Part shown: positions 26,501 to 34,298 of the stretch, in pieces
How positions within the stretch are numbered: the first letter of the stretch is position 1
Layout of the letters: the number at the start of each line of letters is the position of its first letter
NCBI RefSeq assembly: GCF_035978755.1
Contig: NZ_CP108414.1
Coordinates: 7,068,001 to 7,132,000, forward strand
Reading direction: 5' to 3'
Source: Streptomyces sp. NBC_01298
GTDB taxonomy: Bacteria > Actinomycetota > Actinomycetes > Streptomycetales > Streptomycetaceae
Length of the DNA stretch: 64,000 bases
Program-made: the position numbers and the translations under genes
Notes under the pieces: generated by a model
Database searches by the model: none
What the model was told of the DNA's origin: nothing
What the model saw: only the letters and a program-made list of their open reading frames with translations

Positions 26501-26519
26501 AAACTACCGACGCTAGTTT
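26501..26519. promoter_or_regulatory. TetR-type operator upstream of the aldehyde dehydrogenase gene
   Basis: AAACTA (26501-26506) and TAGTTT (26514-26519) form a perfect dyad around 7 bp. Read on the minus strand it is AAACTAGCGTCGGTAGTTT, which matches 15 of 19 bases at 30015-30033, next to the TetR gene at 29336. The shared site suggests that this TetR protein controls both transcription units. Confidence 0.7.
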
Positions 26520-26566
26520 GTAGGGTGTCGGCGACGTCAGGTTCGCGCGTGCTCGGGAGGAATGCC

Positions 26567-27979
26567 ATGAAGGCCCATGACGGGATGTACATCGGCGGCG
26601 AGTGGCGGGCCGCCCTCGGGCAGGGCCGCATCGAGGTCCTCAACCCGGCCGACGAGAGGCCCATCGCCTCGGTCCCGGCCGGTACGGCCGAGGACGTGGA
26701 CGCGGCCGTACGAGCGGCCCGCGCGGCCTTCCCGGCCTGGGCGGCCACGGCTCCGGCCGAGCGGGCCGCCCTCATCGGGGCCCTGCGCGACGTACTGGTC
26801 GCCCGCAAGGGGGAGATGGCCGAGACCATCACCGCCGAGCTGGGCTCGCCGCTGGGGTTCTCGGAGATGGTCCACGTCGGGGCGCCGATCGCCGTGGCCT
26901 CCTCCTACGCCGAGCTCGGGGCCTCGTACGCCTTCGAGGAGCGGATCGGGAACTCGACCGTGCTGCTGGAGCCGGTCGGCGTCGTCGGGGCGATCACCCC
27001 CTGGAACTACCCGCTGCACCAGATCGTTGCCAAGGTGGCACCCGCTCTCGCCGCAGGCTGCACCATCGTCCTCAAGCCCGCCGAGGACACCCCGCTGACC
27101 GCGCAGCTCTTCGCCGAAGCCGTGCACGAGGCGGGGATCCCCGCCGGGGTCTTCAACCTGGTGACCGGCACCGGCCCGGTCACCGGGCAGGCGCTGGCCG
27201 CGCACGAGGGAGTCGACCTCGTCTCCTTCACCGGATCCACCGCCGTCGGCAAGCAGATCGGCGCCACGGCCGGCGCCGCCGTCAAGCGGGTCGCCCTGGA
27301 ACTGGGTGGCAAATCGGCCAATGTCATCCTCCCCGGCGCCGACCTCGCCAAGGCCGTCGCCGCGGGCGTGGGCCACGTCATGAACAACGCCGGCCAGAGC
27401 TGCAACGCGCTCACCCGCATGCTCGTCCACCGGGACGAGTACGAGGAGGCGGTTTCCCTCGCGGCCGCCGCCGCGGCCAAGTACGCCTCCGGCGACCCCC
27501 TCGCCCCGGGCACCCGCCTCGGCCCGGTCGTCAGCGCCAAGCAGCGCGACCGCGTCCGGGGGTTCATCACCAAGGGCGTGGAGGAGGGCGCGCGCCTCGT
27601 CGCGGGCGGGCCCGAGGCGCCGCACGAGCAGGGGTACTTCATCGCCCCGACCGTTTTCGCCGACGTCACGCCCGGGATGACCATCGCCCAGGAGGAGATC
27701 TTCGGCCCGGTGCTGTCGATCCTGTCCTACGAGGACCAGGACGAGGCCCTGGCCATCGCGAACGGCACCGACTACGGGCTGGGCGGGGCCGTCTGGGCGG
27801 CGGACGAGGAGACTGCCGTGGCCTTCGCGCGCCTGATGGACACCGGCCAGGTGGACATCAACGGGGGCCGCTTCAACCCGCTCGCGCCCTTCGGCGGGTA
27901 CAAGAAGTCGGGCGTGGGACGCGAGCTGGGCCCGCACGGCCTCGCCGAGTACCTCCAGACCAAGTCCCTTCAGTTCTAG
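26567..27979 (+). CDS. NAD(P)-dependent aldehyde dehydrogenase
   Basis: The 470-residue enzyme oxidises an aldehyde to the acid. It has the cofactor-binding GVVGAITPWNYPLHQIVAKVAPALAAGCT block, FTGSTAVGKQI, the general-base LELGGKSA and the catalytic-cysteine block NNAGQSCNALTRM, ending with EEIFGPVLSI and FGGYKKSGVGRELG. ATG at 26567 follows a strong GGGAGGA site. It precedes an alcohol dehydrogenase by 42 bp, a pairing that suggests successive oxidation of an alcohol to a carboxylic acid. A TetR-type operator lies about 50 bp upstream. Confidence 0.93.
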   Translation: MKAHDGMYIGGEWRAALGQGRIEVLNPADERPIASVPAGTAEDVDAAVRAARAAFPAWAATAPAERAALIGALRDVLVARKGEMAETITAELGSPLGFSEMVHVGAPIAVASSYAELGASYAFEERIGNSTVLLEPVGVVGAITPWNYPLHQIVAKVAPALAAGCTIVLKPAEDTPLTAQLFAEAVHEAGIPAGVFNLVTGTGPVTGQALAAHEGVDLVSFTGSTAVGKQIGATAGAAVKRVALELGGKSANVILPGADLAKAVAAGVGHVMNNAGQSCNALTRMLVHRDEYEEAVSLAAAAAAKYASGDPLAPGTRLGPVVSAKQRDRVRGFITKGVEEGARLVAGGPEAPHEQGYFIAPTVFADVTPGMTIAQEEIFGPVLSILSYEDQDEALAIANGTDYGLGGAVWAADEETAVAFARLMDTGQVDINGGRFNPLAPFGGYKKSGVGRELGPHGLAEYLQTKSLQF

Positions 27980-28021
27980 GACGACCCAGCCCACCCCCTC
28001 GTACACACGGAGACGACGATC

Positions 28022-29101
28022 ATGGTCCGCGCCGCCATCCTGCCCGCCGTCGGAGCACCCCTGGAGATACGGGACATCGTCCTGCCCGAACCAGGCCCCG
28101 GCCAGGTCCGGGTGCGGCTCGCCGCCGCCGGGGTCTGCCACTCCGACCTCTCCCTCACCAACGGCACCATGCGGGTCCCCGTACCCGCCGTCCTAGGCCA
28201 CGAGGGCGCGGGCACGGTCCTCGCCGTCGGCGAAGGGGTCACCCATGTCGCGCCCGGCGACGGGGTGGTGCTCAACTGGGCCCCGTCCTGCGGGCAGTGC
28301 CACCACTGCTCGATCGGCGAGGTCTGGCTCTGCGCCAAGGCCCTCACCGGGGTCGGGGCGGTGTACGCCCACGACGCCCTGGGCGCCGAGCTGCACCCCG
28401 GGCTGAACGTGGCCGCCTTCGCCGAGGAGACGGTCGTCTCGGCCAACTGCGTCCTGCCCGCCCCGGCCGGTATCCCGCTCGCCGAGGCCGCACTGCTCGG
28501 CTGCGCGGTCCTGACCGGCTACGGAGCCGTCCACCACAGCGCCCAGGTCCGCCCCGGCGAGTCGGTGGCCGTCTTCGGGGTCGGCGGCGTCGGTCTGGCG
28601 GCCCTCCAGGCGGCCCGGATCGCGATGGCGGGCCCGATCGTGGCCGTGGACGTCTCCCCGGACAAGGAGGAGCTGGCCCGGGCGGCCGGGGCCACCGAGT
28701 TCCTGCTCGCGTCCGAGACCACCGCCAAGGAGATCCGCGCACTCACGGGCGGCCACGGCGCGGACGTCGCCGTCGAGTGCGCCGGCCGGGCCGCGAGCAT
28801 CCGGGCGGCCTGGGAGTCCACCCGGCGCGGCGGCCGTACGACGGTGGTCGGCATCGGGGGCAAGGAGCAGCAGGTCACCTTCAACGCCCTGGAGATCTTC
28901 CACTTCGCCCGCACCCTCACCGGCTGCGTCTACGGCAACAGCGACCCCGCCCGCGACCTCCCGGTGATCGCCGCCCACGTCCGCGCGGGCCGCCTCGACC
29001 TCGGCGCCCTCGTCACCGACCGCATCACCCTCGACGGCATCCCGGCGGCCTTCGATGCGATGCTGGCGGGCAAGGGCGGCCGTTCGCTGGTGATCTTCTA
29101 G
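28022..29101 (+). CDS. Zinc-dependent alcohol dehydrogenase, class III-like
   Basis: This 359-residue medium-chain dehydrogenase has catalytic-zinc residues in GVCHSDLSL and GHEGAGTVLAVG. Structural-zinc cysteines lie in CGQCHHCSIGEVWLC, and the nucleotide fold is VFGVGGVGLAALQAARI followed by VAVDVS (Asp suggests NAD preference). The sequence CAVLTGYGAVHH resembles the long-chain/class III subgroup. It is probably co-transcribed with the aldehyde dehydrogenase. Confidence 0.92.
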   Translation: MVRAAILPAVGAPLEIRDIVLPEPGPGQVRVRLAAAGVCHSDLSLTNGTMRVPVPAVLGHEGAGTVLAVGEGVTHVAPGDGVVLNWAPSCGQCHHCSIGEVWLCAKALTGVGAVYAHDALGAELHPGLNVAAFAEETVVSANCVLPAPAGIPLAEAALLGCAVLTGYGAVHHSAQVRPGESVAVFGVGGVGLAALQAARIAMAGPIVAVDVSPDKEELARAAGATEFLLASETTAKEIRALTGGHGADVAVECAGRAASIRAAWESTRRGGRTTVVGIGGKEQQVTFNALEIFHFARTLTGCVYGNSDPARDLPVIAAHVRAGRLDLGALVTDRITLDGIPAAFDAMLAGKGGRSLVIF

Positions 29102-29112
29102 CGGCCGCCCGG

Positions 29113-29230
29113 CCCGCCCGGCCCGTCGGGTCGGCCCGCCCGGCCCGTCGGGTCGGCCCGCCCGGCCCGTCGGGCCGGCCCGCCCGGCCCGTCGGGCCGA
29201 CCCGGCCGACCCGTCGGGCCGACCCGGCCG
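29113..29230. repeat. Five 22-bp tandem repeats, each a small hairpin
   Basis: CCCGCCCGGCCCGTCGGGTC and variants start at 29113, 29135, 29157, 29179 and 29201. Each unit contains GGCCCG-T-CGGGCC or GACCCG-like complementary halves, so the transcript could fold into consecutive stems. The array begins 12 bp after the alcohol dehydrogenase stop and faces the TetR gene. Confidence 0.8.
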
Positions 29231-29335
29231 TCCGACCCGTCCGTCCGGGAGGCCCGCCGACCGCGGGCCTCCCACCGGGCGGTCTCCGCCGGGCGGCCTC
29301 CGTCAGGTCGCCGTCCCGTCAGCTTCGGGATCCCG

Positions 29336-29986
29336 TCAGGCGGTGGTCTCCCGCAGCGCCGCGTACTGGAGGGCCAGGCCGTCCAGCAGCGCCGCGAGGC
29401 CCGTTTCGAAGGCGCCCTCGTCCACCTCCCGCTGGCGCTCCGCCAGCAGGTGGGCCTGGCCCAGGTGCGGATAATCCGACGGGTCGTATGCCGTCTCGTC
29501 GTCCACGAAACCCCGGGCGAAGGAACCCACCGCCGAGCCGAGGATGAAGTACCGCATCAGGGCGCCGATCCGGGTCGCCTGCGCCGGCGGCCAGCCGGCC
29601 GCGGTCATCGCCCCGAAGACAGCGTCCGCCACCCGCAGTCCGGCCGGCCTGCGGCCCGGTCCGCGCGCCAGCACCGGAACGATGTTCGGATGGTCGGACA
29701 GGGCGGCCCGGTACGAGTGCGCCCAGTCGCGCAGCGCGACCTGCCATTCCCGGCCGTCCCCGGCCTCGAACATCGACAGGTCTACCCGTGCGCTCACCGC
29801 GTCCGCGACCGCGTCCAGGATCTCGTCCTTCGTGCGGAAGTGGTTGTACAGCGACGGCCCGCTGACGCCCAGCGCCGCCGCCAGCCGCCGCGTCGAGACG
29901 GCCTCCAGCCCCTCGCCGTCCACCAGGACGCCCGCCGCCTCGACGATGAGCGATCTGCTGAGGAGGGGCTTGCGCGGTCTGGCCAT
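29336..29986 (-). CDS. TetR family regulator of the aldehyde/acyl-CoA genes
   Basis: The 216-residue regulator has a TetR DNA-binding domain at residues 10-55 (SLIVEAAGVLVDGEGLEAVSTRRLAAALGVSGPSLYNHFRTKDEIL) and a C-terminal ligand domain of the TetR_C type with AQATRIGALMRYFILGSAVGSF. It is divergent from an acyl-CoA dehydrogenase with 100 bp between starts, and a candidate operator lies there (30015). The same operator precedes the aldehyde dehydrogenase, so it probably represses both units. The ATG at 29986 lacks a clear ribosome site; an ATG nine bases upstream is possible. Confidence 0.88.
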   Translation of the reverse strand: MARPRKPLLSRSLIVEAAGVLVDGEGLEAVSTRRLAAALGVSGPSLYNHFRTKDEILDAVADAVSARVDLSMFEAGDGREWQVALRDWAHSYRAALSDHPNIVPVLARGPGRRPAGLRVADAVFGAMTAAGWPPAQATRIGALMRYFILGSAVGSFARGFVDDETAYDPSDYPHLGQAHLLAERQREVDEGAFETGLAALLDGLALQYAALRETTA

Positions 29987-30014
29987 GCGCCACATAGTAA
30001 GGCCTGCCGCAATT

Positions 30015-30033
30015 AAACTAGCGCTGGTAATTA
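30015..30033. promoter_or_regulatory. TetR-type operator between tetR and acyl-CoA dehydrogenase genes
   Basis: AAACTAGCGCTGGTAATTA matches the minus-strand reading of the site at 26501-26519 at 15 of 19 positions (AAACTAGCG and GGTA are identical). Located 29 bp upstream of the TetR start and about 54 bp upstream of the acyl-CoA dehydrogenase start, it could serve both promoters. Confidence 0.65.
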
Positions 30034-30086
30034 ACGGCCGATCCCCTTCCTTCCCGTCCCGTTTCGTCCCCACCCGGAGGTGCCCG

Positions 30087-31238
30087 GTGAACCTGGAGCT
30101 CAGCGAGGAGCAGTCCGCGGTCCGTGATCTCGCCCGCGCGTTCACCGAGCGAGAGATCGCCCCGTACGCGGCCGAGTGGGACCGCGCCGAGAGCGTGGAC
30201 CGGGCCATCGTGAAGAAGCTCGGCTCCGTCGGCTTCCTCGGCCTGACCGTCCCCGAGGAGTACGGCGGCTCCGGAGGGGACCACCTCTCCTACGTCCTGG
30301 TCACGGAAGAACTCGGCCGCGGGGACTCCGCCGTGCGCGGCATCGTCTCCGTCTCCCTGGGGCTGGTCGCCAAGACCGTCGCCGCCTGGGGGAGCGAGGA
30401 GCAGAAGCGCGACTGGCTGCCGCGCCTGTGCTCCGGCGAAGCCCTCGGCTGCTTCGGGCTCACCGAGCCCGGCACCGGCTCCGACGCCGCCGCCCTCACC
30501 ACCCGCGCCCGGCGCGAGGGCGACGCCTACGTGATCAGCGGCAGCAAGATGTTCATCACCAACGGCACCTGGGCCGACGTGGTCCTCCTCTTCGCCCGCA
30601 CGAACGAGGACCCCGGTCACCGCGGGATCTCCGCGTTCCTCGTGCCCGCCGACGCCCCCGGCCTGACCCGCCGCGAGATCCACGGCAAGCTGGGCCTGCG
30701 CGGCCAGGCCACCGCCGAGCTCGTGCTCGACGGCGTGCGCGTGCCCGCCTCCGCGATGCTCGGCCCCGAGGGGAAGGGCTTCTCCGTCGCCATGTCGGCC
30801 CTCGCGAAGGGCCGGATGTCCGTCGCCGCGGGCTGTGTCGGCATCGCCCAGGCCGCACTGGACGCGGCCGTCTCCTACGCGGCCCAGCGCGAGCAGTTCG
30901 GCAAGCCGATCGCGCACCACCAGCTGGTCCAGGAGCTGATCGCCGACATCTCCGTCGACGTGGACGCGGCCCGGCTGCTGACCTGGCGGGTCGCCGATCT
31001 GATCGACCGGGGACGGCCCTTCGCCACCGAGTCCTCCACCGCCAAGCTCTTCGCTTCCGAGGCCGCCGTCCGCGCCGCGAGCAACGCCCTCCAGGTGCAC
31101 GGCGGTTACGGCTACATCGACGAGTACCCGGCCGGCAAGCTGCTGCGCGACGCCCGCGTGATGACCCTGTACGAGGGCACCAGCCAGATCCAGAAGCTCC
31201 TCATCGGCCGTGCCCGCACCGGGGTTTCGGCTTTCTGA
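30087..31238 (+). CDS. Acyl-CoA dehydrogenase
   Basis: This FAD enzyme introduces the alpha-beta double bond in an acyl-CoA. The 383-residue length is standard. It shows CFGLTEPGTGSDAAAL and MFITNGTWADV (FAD binding), REQFGKPIAHHQLVQELIADI and HGGYGYIDEYPAGKLLRDAR. The catalytic glutamate is expected in VMTLYEGTSQIQKLLIGR near residue 363. GTG at 30087 has a CGGAGG site. The stop codon is embedded in a 17-bp tandem repeat. Chain-length preference is not readable. Confidence 0.93.
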   Translation: MNLELSEEQSAVRDLARAFTEREIAPYAAEWDRAESVDRAIVKKLGSVGFLGLTVPEEYGGSGGDHLSYVLVTEELGRGDSAVRGIVSVSLGLVAKTVAAWGSEEQKRDWLPRLCSGEALGCFGLTEPGTGSDAAALTTRARREGDAYVISGSKMFITNGTWADVVLLFARTNEDPGHRGISAFLVPADAPGLTRREIHGKLGLRGQATAELVLDGVRVPASAMLGPEGKGFSVAMSALAKGRMSVAAGCVGIAQAALDAAVSYAAQREQFGKPIAHHQLVQELIADISVDVDAARLLTWRVADLIDRGRPFATESSTAKLFASEAAVRAASNALQVHGGYGYIDEYPAGKLLRDARVMTLYEGTSQIQKLLIGRARTGVSAF

Positions 31239-31307
31239 GGCCCTGACGTTTCTGAGGCCCCGACGATTTTGAGGCCCCGACATTTCTGAGGCCCCGACGT
31301 CTCTGAG
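31232..31307. repeat. 17-bp tandem repeat that starts over the stop codon
   Basis: TTTCTGAGGCCCCGACG-type units start at 31232, 31249, 31266 and 31283, with a partial fifth. The first contains the acyl-CoA dehydrogenase TGA. Because 17 is not a multiple of three, the repeated TGA falls in all three frames within 51 bases. Confidence 0.85.
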
Positions 31308-31365
31308 TACGTACGTGAGTACGCGCGCGGATGTGCCGGCGCCCGGCCCGCACGAAGCTGGACCC

Positions 31366-31677
31366 ATGAACGAGACACAGGTCAAGCAGCAGAACACCGG
31401 GGCCTACTACGGCCAGGCCGTCGCCTCCTTCGGCGTCGCCATCGGCGCGGTCTCCCTGGGGATCTACAACATGGAGGCCGACGGCTGGGTCCGCGCCTTC
31501 CTGGGCATCGCGGTCCTCTACCTCACCACCTCGGCCTTCACCCTCGCCAAGGTGATCCGCGACCGCCAGGAGGTCACCCAGATCGTCAGCCGGGTCGACC
31601 AGGCCCGGATGGAGAAGATCATGACGAGCTACGACCCCTTCGCCCCTCCGAAGCAGCCTGCTCCGCAGGATCGCTAA
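31366..31677 (+). CDS. YiaA/YiaB family two-helix membrane protein
   Basis: The 103-residue protein matches the YiaAB domain: NTGAYYGQAVASFGVAIGAVSLGIYNM (helix 1), then VRAFLGIAVLYLTTSAFTLAKVIRDRQE (helix 2), and a short cytoplasmic tail. Function is unknown in all bacteria known to me. ATG at 31366 begins the conserved part. Its TAA stop is the first base triplet of a TetR-type operator (31675-31688). Confidence 0.82.
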   Translation: MNETQVKQQNTGAYYGQAVASFGVAIGAVSLGIYNMEADGWVRAFLGIAVLYLTTSAFTLAKVIRDRQEVTQIVSRVDQARMEKIMTSYDPFAPPKQPAPQDR

Positions 31678-31688
31678 GCGCTTGCTCA
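31675..31688. promoter_or_regulatory. TetR-type operator upstream of the TetR gene at 31741
   Basis: TAAGCGCTTGCTCA contains the AAGCGCTT palindrome and recurs exactly at 32854-32867 upstream of the MaoC gene. It matches the AGCAAGCGCTTGCT-type sites known for actinobacterial TetR regulators of lipid metabolism. It probably mediates autoregulation of the TetR gene 53 bp downstream. Confidence 0.7.
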
Positions 31689-31740
31689 CCCTCCGGTAAG
31701 GTGTTGTTCATTCCTACGGGCCGAAGAGGGTGGGCGAGCG

Positions 31741-32379
31741 ATGGACAGCGTGGAGGAGATCGGCGGCTACCGGCCGTGGTCGGAGGTCACCCCCGACGCC
31801 GCGCGGCGGCTGCTCGTCGCCGCCGTGGAGGCCTTCGCGGAGCGCGGGTACCACGCCACCACCACGCGGGACATCGCGGGGCGGGCCGGCATGAGCCCGG
31901 CCGCGCTCTACATCCACTACAAGACCAAGGAAGAGCTGCTCCACCGGATCAGCCGGATCGGCCACGACAAGGCCCTGGAGATCCTGGACGCCGCGGCCTC
32001 CGGGCCCGGCAGCGCCGCCGAGCGGCTCGACGCGGCCGTACGGTCCTTTGTGCGGTGGCACGCGGCCCATCACACCACCGCGCGCGTGGTCCAGTACGAG
32101 CTCGATGCTCTCGCTCCGGAGCACCGCTCCGAGATCGTGGCCCTGCGCCGGCGGAGCGACGCGGCGATCCGCCGCATCCTCGCCGACGGCGTCGAGACCG
32201 GGGAGTTCTTCGTCCCCGACGTCCCCGGCACCACCCTCGCCGTGCTGTCGCTCTGCATCGACGTCGCCCGCTGGTTCAGCGCGGACGGCAGTCGCACGCC
32301 CGACGAGGTCGGCGCGCTCTACGCCGGTCTCGTGCTCCGCATGGTGGGCGCGGGCGGACCGCGAGCGGGTCAGAAGTAG
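31741..32379 (+). CDS. TetR family transcriptional regulator
   Basis: The 212-residue protein has a TetR helix-turn-helix at residues 20-66 (ARRLLVAAVEAFAERGYHATTTRDIAGRAGMSPAALYIHYKTKEELL) and a TetR_C-type effector domain. Identical 14-bp sites lie upstream of this gene and of the convergent MaoC hydratase gene, so it probably represses both. The two genes overlap tail-to-tail by 10 bp, which adds antisense coupling. An acyl-CoA thioester is a plausible effector; this is inference. Confidence 0.88.
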   Translation: MDSVEEIGGYRPWSEVTPDAARRLLVAAVEAFAERGYHATTTRDIAGRAGMSPAALYIHYKTKEELLHRISRIGHDKALEILDAAASGPGSAAERLDAAVRSFVRWHAAHHTTARVVQYELDALAPEHRSEIVALRRRSDAAIRRILADGVETGEFFVPDVPGTTLAVLSLCIDVARWFSADGSRTPDEVGALYAGLVLRMVGAGGPRAGQK

Positions 32380-32831
32380 TAGCGCGACACCGACTGCGCC
32401 ACGCACACGGGCTTCTCGCCTCCCTCGCGCTCGACGGTCACGGTGGCCGACACCTGGACGCCGCCGCCCGCCTCCACGACCTCGGTGATCAGCGCGGTCG
32501 CCCGGAGCCGCGAACCCACCGGCACCGGCGCGGGGAAACGCACCTTGTCGACCCCGTAGTTGATGCCCATCCGCATGCCCTCGACCCGCATGATCTGCGG
32601 CACCAGGCTCGGCAGCAGCGACAGCGTGAGGTAGCCGTGCGCGATCGTGGAACCGAAGGGTCCGGACGCCGCCCGCTCCGGGTCCACGTGGATCCACTGG
32701 TGGTCCCCGGTGGCGTCCGCGAAGAGGTCGATCCGCTTCTGGTCCACCTCCAGCCAGTCGCTCGGGCCGAGCGGTGCGCCGATCCCGGCGGTGAGCTCCT
32801 CGGCGGACGTGAAGATCCTCGGCTCGGACAT
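32370..32831 (-). CDS. MaoC family (R)-enoyl-CoA hydratase
   Basis: The 153-residue hot-dog-fold hydratase carries the hydratase-2 motif [18 protein letters not shown], with the catalytic Asp and His, followed by [15 protein letters not shown]. It hydrates trans-2-enoyl-CoA to the (R)-3-hydroxy form, feeding polyester or alternative beta-oxidation routes. The whole protein is a single hot-dog domain. A TetR-type operator lies 23 bp upstream of the start. Confidence 0.92.
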   Translation of the reverse strand: MSEPRIFTSAEELTAGIGAPLGPSDWLEVDQKRIDLFADATGDHQWIHVDPERAASGPFGSTIAHGYLTLSLLPSLVPQIMRVEGMRMGINYGVDKVRFPAPVPVGSRLRATALITEVVEAGGGVQVSATVTVEREGGEKPVCVAQSVSRYYF

Positions 32832-32853
32832 ACCCGTACCTCTCCCTGGCGAA

Positions 32854-32867
32854 TAAGCGCTTGCTCA
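32854..32867. promoter_or_regulatory. Second copy of the TAAGCGCTTGCTCA operator
   Basis: The 14-mer is identical to the one at 31675-31688. On the minus strand (TGAGCAAGCGCTTA) it sits just upstream of the MaoC start, where a repressor would block transcription. Confidence 0.7.
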
Positions 32868-32977
32868 GCATGCTGGGGCCGTCATGGATCTGTCAACGAC
32901 TGTCAGCGACTGTCGGTGCCGCCCCCGGCCCCGAACCCCGGCCCCGAATCCCGGCCCGGCCGATTACCCTCGGCGGT

Positions 32978-33424
32978 GTGCCGCAGATTCCCGAGAAGGT
33001 CCACGAACTCACCGTCGGCCAGCTGTCCGCCCGCAGCGGCGCGGCCGTCTCCGCCCTGCACTTCTACGAGGCCAAGGGCCTGATCAGTAGCAGCCGCACC
33101 TCCGGAAACCAGCGCCGCTACACCCGTGACGCGCTGCGCCGCGTGGCGTTCGTGCGGGCCGCCCAGCGCGTCGGCATCCCGCTCGCCAGCATCCGCGACG
33201 CACTCGCCCAGCTCCCCGAAGGCCGCACCCCCAACCGCGAGGACTGGGCCCGTCTTTCCGAGAGCTGGCGCGCCGAGCTCGATCACCGCATAGCCCAACT
33301 CAGCCGCCTGCGCGACCATTTGACCGACTGCATCGGCTGCGGATGCCTGTCGCTGGAGAACTGCGCGCTCTCCAACCCGGACGACGTCTTCGGTGAACGC
33401 CTCACCGGTTCCCGGCTGTTGTGA
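32978..33424 (+). CDS. soxR: Redox-sensitive transcriptional activator SoxR
   Basis: The 148-residue MerR-family regulator starts [38 protein letters not shown] and has the SoxR [2Fe-2S] ligands [12 protein letters not shown] near residues 118-129. In Streptomyces SoxR senses redox-active pigments such as actinorhodin. GTG at 32978 gives the expected N-terminus. TACCCT seven bases before the GTG could be a -10 box of a nearly leaderless transcript. I found no canonical soxbox in the window, so its targets lie elsewhere. It overlaps the BKACE gene tail by 23 bp. Confidence 0.93.
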   Translation: MPQIPEKVHELTVGQLSARSGAAVSALHFYEAKGLISSSRTSGNQRRYTRDALRRVAFVRAAQRVGIPLASIRDALAQLPEGRTPNREDWARLSESWRAELDHRIAQLSRLRDHLTDCIGCGCLSLENCALSNPDDVFGERLTGSRLL

Positions 33425-34298
33425 CCTCCCTGGCGCGGGCCGCCGCCGCGACCAGCTCGGCGTTCGACCGCGCCATCCGCCCGTCCGGCAGGTGCAGCAC
33501 GTCTCCTACGCCGATCCGCGCCCCGGTGCCGTACCGCGCGGCCAGCCGCACCGCGGGCCAGGCCGCCGCCTCCCGCCCGAACAGCAGCACCGGCACCGGC
33601 GGCAGCCGGCGCAGCAGCTCGGCGACCGGACCCGGGCCGGCGGAGCCCAGCTCGGCGACGAGCCGGACCCGCGCGGGATCCCGTACCGGCCAGCCGAGGA
33701 ACCGCGCGGGCGGGCCGGGATCCCCGCCCACCGGGACCTCCGCGTCCACCGCCACCCCGCGCTCCAGCAGCGCCTCGGCGAGTTCCCGGGCTCCCGGCTC
33801 CGCGAACCGCACCACCGCCCGGTCGGGCAGCACCGTCCAGCTCCGCACCCGCGCCAGCCGCCCGGCCTGATCCGGCTCGGACCCCACGCTCACGGCCACG
33901 CTCACGGCCACACTCACGGGCACGCTCGCGGCCGCCCCCATGGCCGTGCCCACGGCCGTGCCCACGGCCGCTGAGGCCGCCGGCCCGCCGCCGGGCCCGG
34001 TACCGCCCGGCATCCGGGGCCCGCCTCCGAGCCCCGCCTCGCGCAGGGCCACCAGCAGCGGTCCGACCACCCGGGGCGAGAGGCTCTCGCGCCCGCACGG
34101 GGTGCGTGCGTGGACCAGCACCTCCCCGGCTCCGGCGGCCACCGCCGCCAGCGCGGCCTCCACCAGATCCTCGGGGCTCATGGGGACGGCCGCCCCGTCG
34201 GCGGCGCCCCGGGACCCGTTCAGCGACACCACCAGCGTCGGCACCGCTCCCACCGCGGCTCCGCCTCCCACTCCCGCCCCGCCTCCCACCCGGCTCAC
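33402..34298 (-). CDS. BKACE/3-keto-5-aminohexanoate cleavage-type protein, divergent
   Basis: The 298-residue protein resembles the beta-keto acid cleavage enzymes (DUF849): [14 protein letters not shown] near the N-terminus, [19 protein letters not shown], and later [16 protein letters not shown] and [26 protein letters not shown]. These Zn enzymes combine a beta-keto acid with acetyl-CoA. The usual HxH metal pair appears here as GEVLVHART, with only one His. About residues 110-140 contain a short repeat ([18 protein letters not shown]) coded by 12-bp tandem repeats. The GTG start overlaps the upstream stop. Activity is doubtful. Confidence 0.7.
   Translation of the reverse strand: MSRVGGGAGVGGGAAVGAVPTLVVSLNGSRGAADGAAVPMSPEDLVEAALAAVAAGAGEVLVHARTPCGRESLSPRVVGPLLVALREAGLGGGPRMPGGTGPGGGPAASAAVGTAVGTAMGAAASVPVSVAVSVAVSVGSEPDQAGRLARVRSWTVLPDRAVVRFAEPGARELAEALLERGVAVDAEVPVGGDPGPPARFLGWPVRDPARVRLVAELGSAGPGPVAELLRRLPPVPVLLFGREAAAWPAVRLAARYGTGARIGVGDVLHLPDGRMARSNAELVAAAARAREVTTAGNR

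Noticed and set aside
31315..31365. Earlier start for the YiaA-like protein
   Set aside because: The extra 17 residues (STRADVPAPGPHEAGP) do not match the family and the upstream GTG lies in the tail of the 17-bp repeat region without a ribosome site.
32940..32980. SoxR box in front of soxR
   Set aside because: No CCTCAAGTTAACTTGAGG-like dyad is present; only a possible -10 box.
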